Source: Pachyseris speciosa
Lineage: Eukaryota; Cnidaria; Anthozoa; Scleractinia; Pachyseridae
Reading direction: 5' to 3'
DNA length: 64,000 bases
Assembly: GCA_016490735.1 (NCBI GenBank)
Contig: JAEMWC010000106.1
Location: 311,001 to 375,000 of the forward strand
Shown: piece by piece, positions 10,175 through 21,181 of the stretch
Layout: each line of letters starts with the position of its first letter
How positions within the stretch are numbered: position 1 is the stretch's first letter
The notes under the pieces: generated by a model
Told to the model about the DNA's origin: nothing
The model's database searches: none
Seen by the model: only the letters and a program-made list of their open reading frames with translations
Translations under genes and position numbers: made by a program

Positions 10175-10459
10175 AAACTTTTTATCAACAGGCTGCGAAA
10201 AATTAATTATTTCAAGTTAAGTTTGTATGAAACGAACTAGCTGCTAAGGAGGATAAAATGGAAAAACAATTTGAGGGTGCTGTTTTTCCCAGATTTTCTC
10301 TTTCCATCTTTAATTATTTGTTAACTAAATTTTGCAGTACGTATTACCTTTCAGTCAATCAGTTTAAGACCAACTTTCAAAGTAGGGGTTAAAAAAGTAC
10401 TACCAAAGGGTGATAAGAAAATGGTGATTGTTGTTGTCCTTCCAGGGGCCGGTGCTATG

Positions 10460-10575
10460 CGACATTTGACTGACTTACGAACTGACGGACTGACTGTCTG
10501 ACTGACTAACTTTCTGGCTGTCTGACTGTCTGACTGTCTGACTGACTGACGGACTAACTGACTGAATGTCGTGAC
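10460..10575. repeat. CTGA-type spacer
   Basis: A CTGA tract before the conserved upstream flank of the next tRNA. Confidence 0.85.
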
Positions 10576-10731
10576 GTACGGCCAAGCTTGTTCTTTCACT
10601 TTTTCTCTCTACTTTCCAATCAGCCGTTCGAATTTTAAACAACTTGTGTGACGCGGAATTCTTCGGACTTTCTTAAATGGTACCCAGTAACGAAAGTTAA
10701 ATACACTAGTTTTTTGAGCTTACATCATCTC

Positions 10732-10803
10732 CCCTTGTTACCTCAATGGTAGAGCACTGGTCTTGTAAACCAGGGGTCCGGAGTTCGAACCTCCCACAAG
10801 CCT
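10732..10803 (+). pseudogene. tRNA-Thr-like (TGT) pseudogene
   Basis: The anticodon arm (TGT) is kept. Acceptor CCCTTGT cannot pair ACAAGCC at the first two positions, the D arm is altered (TACCTCAATGG), and the downstream T-run is interrupted (ATTATTATC). Confidence 0.7.
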
Positions 10804-11383
10804 ATAAATTATTATCAGCAGTCCGTGCAAAAAATAGTTATTTGAAGTTAAGGTTGTAAAAAACGAAAACGAAAACAAAACAACACAGATAAAACGGAAA
10901 ATGTATCTGAGGATGCTGTTTTCTTCCGTATTTTCTCTGGCCATGTTTAGTTATTTGTAAAATAAATTTTCATTTCTTTTTTTTTTTTTGCATGTATTTT
11001 ACAGTACGTCTTAAACAGTTCTTATCTTCCAGTCAATCACTTAAAACCTACTGTCAAAGTAAGCGTTAAAAAAGCACCAAATCAAAGGCATCCTGTGGTA
11101 AGCTCGTGGAGTAAGTAAGATTCTGTTTCAGGGAGGTGATATAGGGAATTATCAAGCCTATAGAGTGGTTTGAGATGCAGTGTAATACATTTTTCTGTTT
11201 TACAATTTGATTCGTTTGTTTTATCTTGACCTACGGACAAGATTGTTCTTTCACTCTTTCTCTGTACTTTCAAGTCAGTTGCTCGGATTTTAATTGTGTT
11301 ACGTAAAAATTCCTTTGGGCTTTCTTAAATGGTACCTAGTAACAAAAGTTAAATACATTAGTTTTTTGCGCTTACATCAGCTC

Positions 11384-11455
11384 GCCTTGTTAGCTCAGTG
11401 GCAGAGCACTGGTCTTGTAAACCAGGGGTCGGGAGTTCGAACCTCCCACGGGGCT
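11384..11455 (+). tRNA. tRNA-Thr (TGT)
   Basis: A complete cloverleaf with anticodon TGT, acceptor GCCTTGT/ACGGGGC, T arm GGGAG/CTCCC and a T5 terminator. It is the paralogue of the TAT-anticodon copy at 1604. Confidence 0.88.
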
Positions 11456-11755
11456 AAAGTTTTTATCAACAGTCTGCAAAAAATTTTAATTTAGGGTTAA
11501 ATGAAACGAAAACAAAACTAGTTGCCAAGGCAGATAAGGCGGAAAACAAATTTGAAGGTGCTGGTTTTTTTTACACATTTTCTCTTCTCGTCTTTAGTTA
11601 TTTGTAAAAATAAATTTTCATTCCTCACAATTTTGCATGTATTATGCAGTACGTCTTATCTTCCTGGCAATCAGTTAATGTCTATCATCAAAGGGTGACA
11701 AAGAAATGACCATTTAATTGTTGCTGTCCTTTCTAGGGGCCGGTGCTATGCGAGA

Positions 11756-11860
11756 TTTGACTCACTGACGGACTGACTGTCTGACTGACTAACTCACTGA
11801 CAGTCTCACTGACTGACGGTCTGACTGGCTGACTGTCCGACGGACTTAGTGACTGAATGT
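11756..11860. repeat. CTGA-type spacer
   Basis: A degenerate CTGA tract, co-linear with 1976-2075. Confidence 0.85.
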
Positions 11861-12021
11861 CTGGACCTGCGGGCAATGCTCGCTCTATCACTTTTTTTCT
11901 CTACTTTTCAAATCAGCCGCTCGAATTGTAAAAAACTTGTTTGACGTGGAATTCTTTTGGATCTTAAATGGTACCTGGTAACGAAAGTTAAATACATTAG
12001 TTTTTGTGCTTACATCAGCTC

Positions 12022-12094
12022 GCCTTGTTACTGCTCAGTGGCAGAGCACTGGTCTCGTAAACCAGGGGTCGGGAGTTCGAACCTCCCACGGGCT
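12022..12094 (+). tRNA. tRNA-Thr-like (CGT) with A-box insertion
   Basis: Anticodon CGT. It shares the CT insertion of its paralogue at 2240 and has lost one G in the 3' acceptor strand. It is probably non-functional. Confidence 0.6.
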
Positions 12095-12197
12095 AAAGCT
12101 TTTATCACCAGCCTGTAAAAAAATTATTTTAATTTAAGGTTATATGAAACGAAAACAAACCTAATTGTCAAGGCAGATAAAACGAAAAACAAATTTG

Positions 12198-13470
12198 TTG
12201 TTTTTTTATTTGCAGATGATAGTCTTTTGTTAGATGAAGTTCATTCACCGAGTGCTTGTGCTTCTAGACTGAATCATGATTTGGCATCGATATCTTCTTG
12301 GGCCAACCAATGGCTGGTAACTATGAATGCAACTAAGACTAAGTCGATGATTTTTTCGTCTAAGAGAGATAAACCGGATCACCCCCGTTGATAATGAATG
12401 GTGTCACAATAGACGATTTAGCAGTTCATGAACATCTTGGTTTGACGTTGTCGTCTAATTTGTCCTGGCGAGCACACATTTTAAAGATACACCAAAAGGC
12501 CTCTAAAAAACTAAATCTTCTTAAACCCTTGAAATATCGATTGAGCCGTTATTTACTTGACGTGTTATATAAATCTTTGGTGCGTTCATCTCTAGAATAT
12601 GCTGATGTCGTGTGGGATGGTTGCTCTGAATCGGACAGCAATCTGTTGGAAAGCTTACAAATTGAGAGTGCTAGGCTTGTTACTGGAGCCATGAAAGGAA
12701 CAAACAGGGTTAGCCTTTTAAGGGATGTTTCATGGGTTGAGCTTAGCGAAAGACGGAAAATGCATAAACTTTGCTTAATGTACAGGTTAGTCAACAAGTT
12801 AGCTCCTAGCTATTTATCTAATCTTTGTCCTGCTTTCGTCAGTGAGAGGTCAGGCTATAGCCTTCGCTCAGGAAATGATCTTTGTTTACCCTATGTTCGA
12901 ACTGAAAGGCATAAAAAATCCTTTCTTTTTTCAACAACACAGTTGTGGAATAGTCTCCCCTCCGAGGTTCGCATGTCTTCTTCTCTTAGCATTTTCAAGA
13001 ATAATGCTTCGAAGTTTATGAAATTTCCAACTTGCAATTATTTATTTTTTACAGGGGATCGTGCCGCGTCAATTTTTCATACTCGCTTAAGGCTTAATTT
13101 TAGCGCTTTAAATTATGATCTTTTTAAGAGGAATTGTTCTGTTTCATCTGCTTGTGCTTTGTGCGATGCACCTGTCGAAGATGCCAAACATTATTTCTTG
13201 TTTTGCCCGAGTTTTGCTGCTCTGCGCGTAATACTTTTTGCCTCCACTGCACACTTGTTGGGGGATAATTGGCTCTCTGCATCTAATAAGAAAAAAATTG
13301 ATTGGCTTCTTAATGGAGTTCCAGGTATTAACTTTCAAATTAATGTAAACTTGTTTTATGCCGTTCAGTCTTTTATCTCCCAATCTAATCGTTTCTCGTG
13401 ATTGAACCTATGTACTTATTTAATTATTTATTTTATTATATTTTTTATTATATAGTTTTAATTTCTGTTT

Positions 13471-13504
<34 letters not shown>

Positions 13505-13622
13505 CGTTGTTGTGTCTTAGCTTTGACCGTGATTTATAATAATAATGTAAACGGCATAAGCTCTCTTGATGAGTACTATCTGCTCTTAGAGCAAATGCCG
13601 AAAAAAAAAATATAGTTTAAAT
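12198..13622 (+). mobile_element. 5'-truncated LINE with RT active site and C-terminal zinc knuckle
   Basis: The element starts just upstream of an F-A-D-D reverse transcriptase box (12209-12220). The reading frame shifts by one base in a C-run near 12,382-12,386 and then stays open to 13,401 (about 335 aa). Visible parts are HLGLTLSSNLSWRAH, SSLEYADVVWDG and a C-x2-C-x7-H-x4-C knuckle (CALC...H...C) near the end, as in jockey/CR1-like LINEs. A TTG microsatellite and an A-rich tail follow. AAATTTG flanks it on both sides (12191-12197 and 13623-13629). The unit at 2409 shows the empty site. Confidence 0.88.
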
Positions 13623-13784
13623 AAATTTGAAGGTGCTGCTTTTTTACGCAGTACTTCTAATCCTCCAGGCAATCAGTTAATGTCTACTGTCAAAGTAAGG
13701 GTTAAAGAAGCACTAACAAAGAGTGACAAGGAAATGATCATTTAATTGTTGCTGTCCTTTCCAGGGGCCGGTGCTATGCGAGAT

Positions 13785-13815
13785 TTGACTGACTGACTGG
13801 GTGACTGATTGGAAA
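13785..13815. repeat. Short CTGA spacer
   Basis: A short CTGA tract followed by sequence shared with 2570-3130, co-linear in the duplicate. The stretch from here to 14,350 is array spacer with no gene. Confidence 0.7.
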
Positions 13816-14349
13816 GGACATCAACAATTACCGTAAAGGCTCTGTTAAGCCTCTCTCCGGGAGTTAGGGACAGAGCAGTTAACAGTATTGTGTTTGAGTG
13901 TATATTTCAGTGTTTAAAAACAAAGCAACTGGGCCCCATGGAGTGGATCTCGTAAAAGGAAAAAGGAGGGTCTAATTACAAACTCTCATGTCCCAAAAGG
14001 GACAGGATACTTATTAGAGAGGGGGGATTATTACAAAAACCCACTTCCAAACGGGGGTCTCATTAGAGACGAGGGTTAATATGACACCCTTTTTAGTGCT
14101 TTTTAACCCTTACTTTGACAGTAGGTCTTAAGTGATTGACTAGAAGATAAGACGTACTGCAAAATACATGCAAAAAAAAGTAAGAAATGAAAAAGTATTT
14201 TACAAATAACTAAACATTGCGAGAGAAAATATGGAAGACAACAGCACCCTAAGAAACATTTTCCGTTTGATATGTCTAGTTTGCTTTTCGATTTTTACAA
14301 CCTTAACTTCAAATAACTATTTTTTTGCGGACTGTTGATAAAAATTTAT

Positions 14350-14421
14350 AACCCTGTGGGAGGTTCGAACTCCCGACCCCTGATTTACGAGACCAGTGCT
14401 CTGCCAATGAGCTAACAAGGC
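14350..14421 (-). tRNA. tRNA-Thr (CGT), minus strand
   Basis: A 72-nt cloverleaf with anticodon CGT and one G-T in the anticodon stem. The acceptor has one weak pair. A T5 run follows on the minus strand. Confidence 0.78.
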
Positions 14422-14604
14422 GAGCTGATGGCAAGACAAATAAAAACTAATGAAGTCACTAGTGTATTTAACTTTCTTTGCCAGGAGCCAGTAAAGTCAC
14501 TAAAGAAAGTCCGAAAGAATTTCGTGTCAAACGAGATGTTTATAAAATTCGAGAGGCTAATTTATAAGTAGAGAGAAAAAGAGAAAGAACGAGCTTGGCC
14601 GTAA

Positions 14605-14885
14605 GTCTGACTGACTGTCTGGGTGTGTGACTGGCTGATGGACTGACTGGCTGTCTGACTGTGTGACTGGCTGTTGGACTGACTCTCTGACTGACTGACT
14701 GACTTACTGACTGTCTGAGTGTGTGACTGGCTGTTGGACTGACTGACTTTCTGAGTGTGTGACTGGCTGTTGGACTGACTGACTGTCTGACTGACTGACT
14801 ATCTGAGTGTGTGACTACCCGTTGCAATGACTGACTGACTGAATGTCTGAGTAACTGACTGCCTGTTGGACTGACTGAATGACTA
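14605..14885. repeat. CTGA-type minisatellite
   Basis: Co-linear duplicate of the 3385-3690 tract. Confidence 0.92.
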
Positions 14886-15205
14886 GGATACTTCACAAAT
14901 TAATGTGATCAAGTAAGCTGAAGCCACTCTAAAGGGCACTAAGTCCACAAGGTAGCGGGCATTACCCCTTAAATCTACCAAAGCAAAGATAGAGCCCAAG
15001 CATTAGCAGCCATGGACAGCTGTTTCGGCCTTGTTAGGCCTCATCAGCATGGCATAGCTAATGCTCAGGCTCAAGTACCCACATATCAATAAAACAAGCA
15101 ATGAAAACGTAAAGCTTAGAGTGGCTTCAGCTTACTTGATCACATAAATTTGTGAAGTAACCTTGTCACTCCAGTCACATCCCACAAGCTTTACGTTTTC
15201 ATTGA
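14885..15205 (-). mobile_element. Hammerhead-containing retrozyme-like element (copy C)
   Basis: Duplicate of the 3690-3985 element. The inverted flanks contain AGTAAGCTGAAGCCACTCTA and its complement on either side of the hammerhead. No coding capacity. Confidence 0.7.
14999..15065 (-). ncRNA. Type I hammerhead ribozyme, minus strand
   Basis: The minus strand has the same 67-nt layout as 7507-7573: CTGATGA, helix II GGCCT/AGGCC, GAAAC, stem III ACAG/CTGT, a predicted GTC cleavage site, and stem I GCCATG/CATGGC with outer AGCAT/ATGCT. All core bases are intact, unlike its duplicate at 3796-3862. Confidence 0.84.
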
Positions 15206-15510
15206 CTGAATGACTGTCTGACTGACTGACTGTCTGAGTGTGTGACTGGCTGTTGGACTGACTGACTGACTGTCTGAGTATGCGACTGGCTGTTGGACTG
15301 ACTGACTGTCTGACTCTGACTGACTGTCTGAGTGTGTGACTGGCTGTTGGACTGACTGACCGACTGTCTGAGTATGTGACTGGCTGTTGGACTGACTGAC
15401 TGTCTGACTATCTGACTGACTGTCTGAGTGTGTGACTGGCTGTTGGACTGACTGACTGTCTGACTCTGACTGACTGTCTGAGTGTGTGACTGGCTGTTGG
15501 ACTGACTGAT
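15203..15510. repeat. CTGA-type minisatellite
   Basis: A CTGA-module tract with more modules than its duplicate at 3990-4190, so the array has changed length since the block duplication. Confidence 0.92.
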
Positions 15511-15511
15511 G

Positions 15512-15554
15512 GACTCGTGAATCAGGGGTGGGAGTTTGAGCCTCCCACAGGGTT
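15512..15554 (+). pseudogene. tRNA-Thr 3'-half remnant
   Basis: Duplicate of the remnant at 4184. The T arm and 3' acceptor remain (now ending GGGTT) and the 5' half is replaced by repeat. Confidence 0.75.
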
Positions 15555-15799
15555 AAAATTTAATTTTTATCAACAGTCTGCGAAAACGTAATATTTTAGG
15601 TTACGTTTGTATGAAACGAAAACCAATCTAGCTGCTAAGGCGGATAAAATAAAAAAATTTCAAGGGTGCTGTTTTTTTTCCCAGATTTCCTCTTCCCGTC
15701 GTTAAGACCTAATGTCAAAGTAGGGGTTAAAAAAGCACAACGAAAGGGTAACAAGAAAATGGTCATTGTTGCTGTTCTTCCAGGGGCCGGTGCTATGCG

Positions 15800-15905
15800 A
15801 GATTTGACTGACTAACGGACTGAATGTCTCACTGACTGACTGACTGACATGCTGACTGCATGTCTGATTGTCTGACTGGCTGACGGACTTAGTGACAGAC
15901 TGTCT
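15800..15905. repeat. CTGA-type spacer
   Basis: A degenerate CTGA tract, co-linear with 4480-4590. Confidence 0.85.
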
Positions 15906-16023
15906 TGACCTACGGGCAAGCTCGTTCTTTCACTTCTGTCTCTACTTTCAAACCAGCCGCTCGAATTTCAAACAACCTCTGTGACGCGGAATTCTTTTGG
16001 AGTTTCTTAAGTGATACCTAGCT

Positions 16024-16080
16024 CGCCTTGTTAGCTCAGTGGCAAAGCACTGGTCTCGTAAACCAGGGGTCAGGAGCCTA
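16024..16080 (+). pseudogene. tRNA-Thr (CGT) lacking T arm
   Basis: The acceptor 5' strand, the D arm and the anticodon arm (CGT) are present. The T arm and 3' acceptor are deleted (CAGGAG joins directly to CCTAGAA). Its duplicate at 4702 is full length. Confidence 0.8.
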
Positions 16081-17115
16081 GAATTTTTATTAACTGTCTC
16101 CGAAAATTCTTTTAAGTTAAGTTCGAATGAAAACAAAACGAAACTAGTTGCCAAGGCAGATAAAACGGAAAAAAATTGAAGGTGCTGTTTTATTTTTCAG
16201 ACTTTCTTTTCCCGTCTTTAGTTATTTGTAAAATAAATTTTCATTTCTCACTTTTTTGCATGTATTATGCAGTACGTCTTATCTTCCAGGCAATCAGTTA
16301 ATGTCTACTGTCTAAGTAAGGGTTAAAGAAGCACCACCAAAGGGTGAGTAGGAAAAGACCATTTGATTCTTGCTGTCCTTTCCAGGGCCCGATGCTATGC
16401 GAGATTTGACTGACTTACTGGGTGACTGACTGGAAAGAACAGCAACAATTACCGTGAAAGCTCTATTAAGCCTTCGTCCGGGGGTGGGGCTTATTCAATT
16501 TCTGGCCTTGTTAACGGGGAGCTTATTACAGAAGGGGGCTTAATAGAGAGGGGGGAGGCTTATTTCTAATCTAAAACACGCCTTTTTCGTTTTAAAATAG
16601 TTTCTTTTGCAAAACTCAAAAAGCTGCAGTGAAACTTTATTATTTAATGAAGAGAAGCTAACAGTATCGTGTTTGAGTGTATATTTGTTTAAAAACAAAC
16701 CAAATTGGCCGTATAGAGTGGATCCCGTTAGAAGGAATAGGAGAGTCTAATTACAAAATCTCATTTGCTAAAAGGGACAGGGGACTTATTAGAGAGGGGG
16801 GCTTATTACAAAGCCCACTTCCAAACGGGGATCTCATTAGAGAGAGGGGTTAATATGTCACCCTTTGGTTATGCTCTTTTAACGCTTACTTTGACAGTAG
16901 GTCTTAACTGATTCACTGGAAGATAAGACGTATTACAAAATGCATGCAAAGAAGTAAGAAATGGACATTCATTTTACAAATAAATAAACATGGCCAGAGA
17001 AAATATGGTGGAAAACAGCACCCTCAGAAACAATTTCCGTTTATCTGCCTAGTTTTGCTTTAGTTCCCTACAACCTTGACTTTTATTTTTTCGCCGACTG
17101 TTGATAAAAATTCTT

Positions 17116-17187
17116 AGCCCTGTGGGAGGTTCGAACTCCCGACCCCTGGTTTACGAGACCAGTGCTCTACCACTGAGCTAACAAGGC
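17116..17187 (-). tRNA. tRNA-Thr (CGT), minus strand
   Basis: Close to the array consensus: 72 nt, acceptor GCCTTGT/ACAGGGC, D loop AGTGGTA, anticodon CGT, T arm GGGAG/CTCCC, T5 terminator. A strong candidate for a working gene. Confidence 0.9.
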
Positions 17188-17409
17188 GAGCTGATGCAAA
17201 CATAGCAAAAACTGATGAGGTCTCTAGTGTATTTAGCTTTCGTAGCCAGGAGCCACTAAAGTCACTAAAGAAAGTCCGAAAGAATTTCGTGTCAAACGAG
17301 ATGTTTCTAAAATTCGAGCAGCTAACTTATAAGTAGAGAGAAAAGGTGGAAGAAGAACGAGCTTGGCCATAGGTCTTTTTTTTTTCGGTCGCACACTTCC
17401 GAAAAACTA

Positions 17410-17785
17410 AAAACTGACTGACAATCTGAGTGTGTGACTAGCTTAATGACTGACTGACTGACTGACTGACTGACTGACTCACTGTCTGGATGTCTGACTG
17501 GTTGATGGACTTACTGTCTGAGTGTGTGACTGGCTGTTGGGCTGACTGACTGACTGTCTGAGTGTGTGACTAGCTTAATGACTGACTGACTGACTCACTG
17601 TCTGGGTGTCTGACTGGCTGTTGGGCTGACTGACTGATTGACTGACTAACTGTCTGAGTGTGTGCCTGGCTGTTGGACGGACTGACTGACTGACTGTCTG
17701 AGTATGTGACTGGCTGTTGGACTGACTGACTGTCTGACTAACTGACTAACTGTCTGACTGACTGGATGACTGACTAACTAAGATT
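17410..17785. repeat. CTGA-type minisatellite
   Basis: Duplicate of 6105-6510, with small changes in module number. Confidence 0.92.
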
Positions 17786-18381
17786 GGCCAACGTAATTGC
17801 TTTTGTTTGGGTTTTGACGCCAAACCAGTATTTTTTCTCACTTTGTCTTCCTCGTCTTGTCCGTCTTCTTCTTCCAGTCTTTGCATTCTACATTGTGCCA
17901 TCATGATTAACTTTTATACTTGTGCAGTTTTTATTTTCTTATTAGGCTCCCGAAATGTAATAATAACTTATTTAAGTCTCAAATCTTTCTGTCCGAGCAC
18001 AAATGCTCTACTAATTAGGAAGACTAAATAAAATCAACTCTTAATAAAGAAGAATCAAATCTGAAATCAATGAAACCAGTTCAAGTGAATTTTCCACATT
18101 AACTTCAGCAAACACAGTATGTTCAATTGATCAAATTGCGACTTTCTATTGTGCTACAAATAGGCCGATAGTCACTAATGTTTTTCGGATGTGTCCAACC
18201 GAAATCAAAGTTAGTAAAAACACTTGACCTACGGACAAGCTTGTTCTTTCAGTTTTTCTCTCTACTTTCAAATCAGTTGCTCGGATTTTAATTGTATGAC
18301 GTAAAATTCCTTTGGACTTTCTTAAATGGTACCTAGTAACGAAAGTTAATTACATTAGTTTTCTTGTGCTTACATCAGCTC

Positions 18382-18458
18382 GCCTTGTTTACTTAGCTCA
18401 GTGGCAGAGCACTGGTCTTGTAAACCAGGGGTCGGGAGTTCGAACCTTTCACAGGGCT
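18382..18458 (+). tRNA. tRNA-Thr-like (TGT) with 5-nt insertion
   Basis: Anticodon TGT. A TTACT-type insertion lies between the acceptor and the D arm (77 nt in all), and the T stem pairs GGGAG with CTTTC. It is probably impaired; the duplicate at 7118 has no insertion. Confidence 0.65.
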
Positions 18459-18749
18459 ACACTTTTTATCAACAGTCTGCGAAAAATTAATTATTTCAAG
18501 TTAAGTTTGTATGAGATGAACTAGCGGATAAGGTAACTGCTGCTACGGGGGATAACATGAAAAAACAATTTGAGGGTGCTGTTTTATCCCAGATTTTCTC
18601 TTCCCATCTTTAATTATTTCTTAACTAAATTTTGCAGTACGTCTTACCTTCCAGTCAATCAGTTTAAGACCTTCTGTCAAAGTAGGGGTTAAAAAAGTAC
18701 TACCAAAGGGTGACAAGAAAATGGTCATTGTTGTTGTCCTTCCAGGGCC

Positions 18750-18992
18750 GGTTTTATGCAACACTGTGGGTATTTGAGCCTGAGCATTGGCTATGCCATG
18801 CTGATGAGGCCTAACAAGGCCGAAACAGCTGTCCATGGCTGCCTATGCTTGGGCTCAATCTTTGTTTTGGTAGACTTAAGGAGTAATGCTCGCTACCTTG
18901 TGGCCTTAGCGCCCTTAGAGTGGCTTCAGCTTACTTGATCACATTAATTTGTGAAGAATCTTTGTCACTCCAGCCACATCCCACAAGCTTTG
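18750..18992 (+). mobile_element. Hammerhead-containing retrozyme-like element (copy D)
   Basis: Duplicate of the 7470-7727 element, inserted at the same point of the tRNA unit. Confidence 0.7.
18783..18849 (+). ncRNA. Type I hammerhead ribozyme
   Basis: Matches 7507-7573 in the whole ribozyme: CTGATGA, helix II GGCCT/AGGCC, GAAAC, stem III ACAG/CTGT, stem I GCCATG/CATGGC and outer AGCAT/ATGCT. The predicted cleavage is after the GTC that ends at 18833. Confidence 0.85.
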
Positions 18993-18999
18993 CGTTTTT

Positions 19000-19105
19000 A
19001 CTGATTTGACTGACCTAACGGAATGACAGACTGACTGTTTGGCTGACTGACTCTCTGGCTGTCTGACTGTCTGACTGACGGACGGACTAAGTGACTGACT
19101 GTCGT
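19000..19105. repeat. CTGA-type spacer
   Basis: A degenerate CTGA tract, co-linear with 7730-7835. Confidence 0.85.
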
Positions 19106-19265
19106 GACGTACGGCCAAGCTCGTTCTTTCACTTTTTCTCTCTACTTTCAAATCAGCCGCTCGAATTTTAAACAACTTGTGTTACGCGGAATTCATTCGG
19201 ACTTTCTTAAATGGTACCTAGTAACGAAAATTAAATACATTAGTTTTTTGTGCTTACATCAGCTC

Positions 19266-19337
19266 GCCTTGTTAGCTCAGTGGTAGAGCACTGGTCTCGT
19301 AAACCAGGGGTCGGGAGTTCGAACCTCCCACAGGGCT
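19266..19337 (+). tRNA. tRNA-Thr (CGT)
   Basis: Consensus copy: all four stems paired, D loop AGTGGTA, anticodon CGT, B-box region AGTTCGAACCT, T5 terminator. Confidence 0.9.
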
Positions 19338-19928
19338 AAACTTTTTATCAACAGTCTGCAAAAAATTATTTTAATTTAAGGTTATATGAAACGAAAACAA
19401 ATCTAGTTGCCAAGGCAGATAAAACGGAAAACAAATTTAAAGGTGCTGGGTTTTTATTCAGATTTTCTCTTCTCGTCTTTAGTTATTTGTAAAATAAATT
19501 TTCATTTCTCACTTTTTGCATGTATTATGCAGTACGTCTTATCTTCCAGGCAATCAGTTTATGTCTACTGTCAAAACAAGGGTTAAAGAAGCACTACCAA
19601 AGAGTGACAAGGAAATGACCATTCAATTGTTGCTGTCCTTTCTAGGGCCGGTGCTATGCGAGATTTGACTCACTGACGGACTGACTGTGTGACTGACTAA
19701 CTGACTGACAGTCTCACTGACAGACGGTTTGACTGGCTGACTGTCTAACGGACTTAGTTACTGACTGTCTGGACCTACGGGCAAGCTCACTCTATCACTT
19801 TTTCTCTCTTCTTTCAAATCAGCCGCTCGAATTGTAACCAACTTCTTTGACGTGGAATTCTTTTGGATCTTAAATGATACCTAATAACGAAAGTTAAATA
19901 CATTAGTTTTTTGTGCTTACATCAGCTC

Positions 19929-19985
19929 GCCTTGTTAGCTCAGTGGCAGAGCACTGGTCTCGTAAACCAGGGGTCGGTCCACTAA
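19929..19985 (+). pseudogene. tRNA-Thr (CGT) lacking T arm
   Basis: Truncated after the anticodon arm (GGGGTCGG joins to TCCACTAAAG), so the T arm and 3' acceptor are lost. Confidence 0.78.
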
Positions 19986-20338
19986 AGCTTTTATCACCAG
20001 CCTGTAAAAAATTATTTTAATTTAAGGTTATATGAAACGAAAACAAACCTAATTGTCAAGGCAGATAAAACGAAAAACAAATTTGAAGGTGCTGGTTTTT
20101 TTTTACGCAGTACGTCTAATCTTCCAGGGAATCAGTTAATGTGTACTGTCAAAGTAACGGTTAAAGAAGCTCTACCAAGGGTTAACAAGGAAATGACCAT
20201 TTAATTGTTGCTGTCCTTTCTAGGGGCCGGTGGTATGCGAGATTTGACTGACTGACTGGGTGACTGATTGGAAAGGACAGCAACAATTACCGTAAAGGCT
20301 CTATTAAGTATTCCTTCGGGGGTTGGGGCTTATTCAAT

Positions 20339-20376
20339 TTTACGAGACCAGTGCTCTACCACTGAGCTAACAAGCC
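20339..20376 (-). pseudogene. tRNA-Thr (CGT) 5'-half remnant
   Basis: The minus strand keeps the 5' acceptor, the D arm and part of the anticodon loop, then breaks into GGGGCTTATTC spacer. It marks a recombination point at the start of the third block. Confidence 0.75.
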
Positions 20377-20924
20377 GAGATGATGCAATTACAAAAAACT
20401 AATGAGGTCACTAGTGTATTTAACTTTCTTTGCCAGGAGCTACTAAAGCCACTAAATAAAGTCCGAAAGAATTTCGTGTCAAACGAGATGTTTATCAAAT
20501 TCGAGTGGCTAATTTGTAAGTAGAGAAAAAAAGTGAAAGAACGAGCTTGGCCATAGGTCATTTTTAAAATTTTTTTTTCGGTCGGACACTTCCGAATAAA
20601 ACCAAAACTGACTGACTGACTAACTGAGATTCGCCAAAGTAATATTGCTTTTATTTGGTTTTGACGCAAAACCAGTGTTTTTTTCTTTCTTCGTCTTCCC
20701 TGTCTTCTTCTTCTTCCAGTCTTTGCATTCTACATTGTGTCATCGTGCTTACCTTTATACTTGTGTAGGTTTTATTTTCGTATTAGGCTCCCGAAATATA
20801 ATAATAACTTTATTAAAGTCCCAAATCTTTCTAGCCGAGCACAGATGCTCTGCTAATAGGGGAGACTGAATCAAATCAACTCTAAATAAAGAAGAATCAA
20901 ATCAAATCAATGAAACCAGTTCTA

Positions 20925-21150
20925 GTGAATAGCTGATTGTCTGTTTGTCTGACTGACTGGCTAACTGGCTGACTTGCTGACTAGCTGATTGGCTGGCTGA
21001 CTAATTGACTTGCTGACTGTATCACGGGCTGACTGGCTAACTGAGTTACTGACTTACTGACTAAATAAATGAATGAATGAATGAATGAATGACGTACTCA
21101 CTGTCTTACTGTCTAAGTGTCTGAATTGGTGACTGACTGACTTAATGAAT
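20925..21150. repeat. CTGA/CTGG simple repeat with GAAT run
   Basis: A variant of the spacer repeat with GGCTGACT modules, passing into a GAATGAAT run at about 21,068-21,091. Confidence 0.88.
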
Positions 21151-21181
21151 CATACGGCTTGCTCGAACCCAATCCTCCGCC

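Larger units (their letters stand above)
10730..19670. repeat. Higher-order tandem duplication, copy 2
   Basis: Co-linear duplicate of about 900-9,850. It carries a different LINE (12.2-13.6 kb) and an uninterrupted sequence at about 19,430 where copy 1 has its own LINE. Copy 1 is uninterrupted at 2409 where this copy has its LINE. Both insertions therefore post-date the duplication. Confidence 0.88.
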
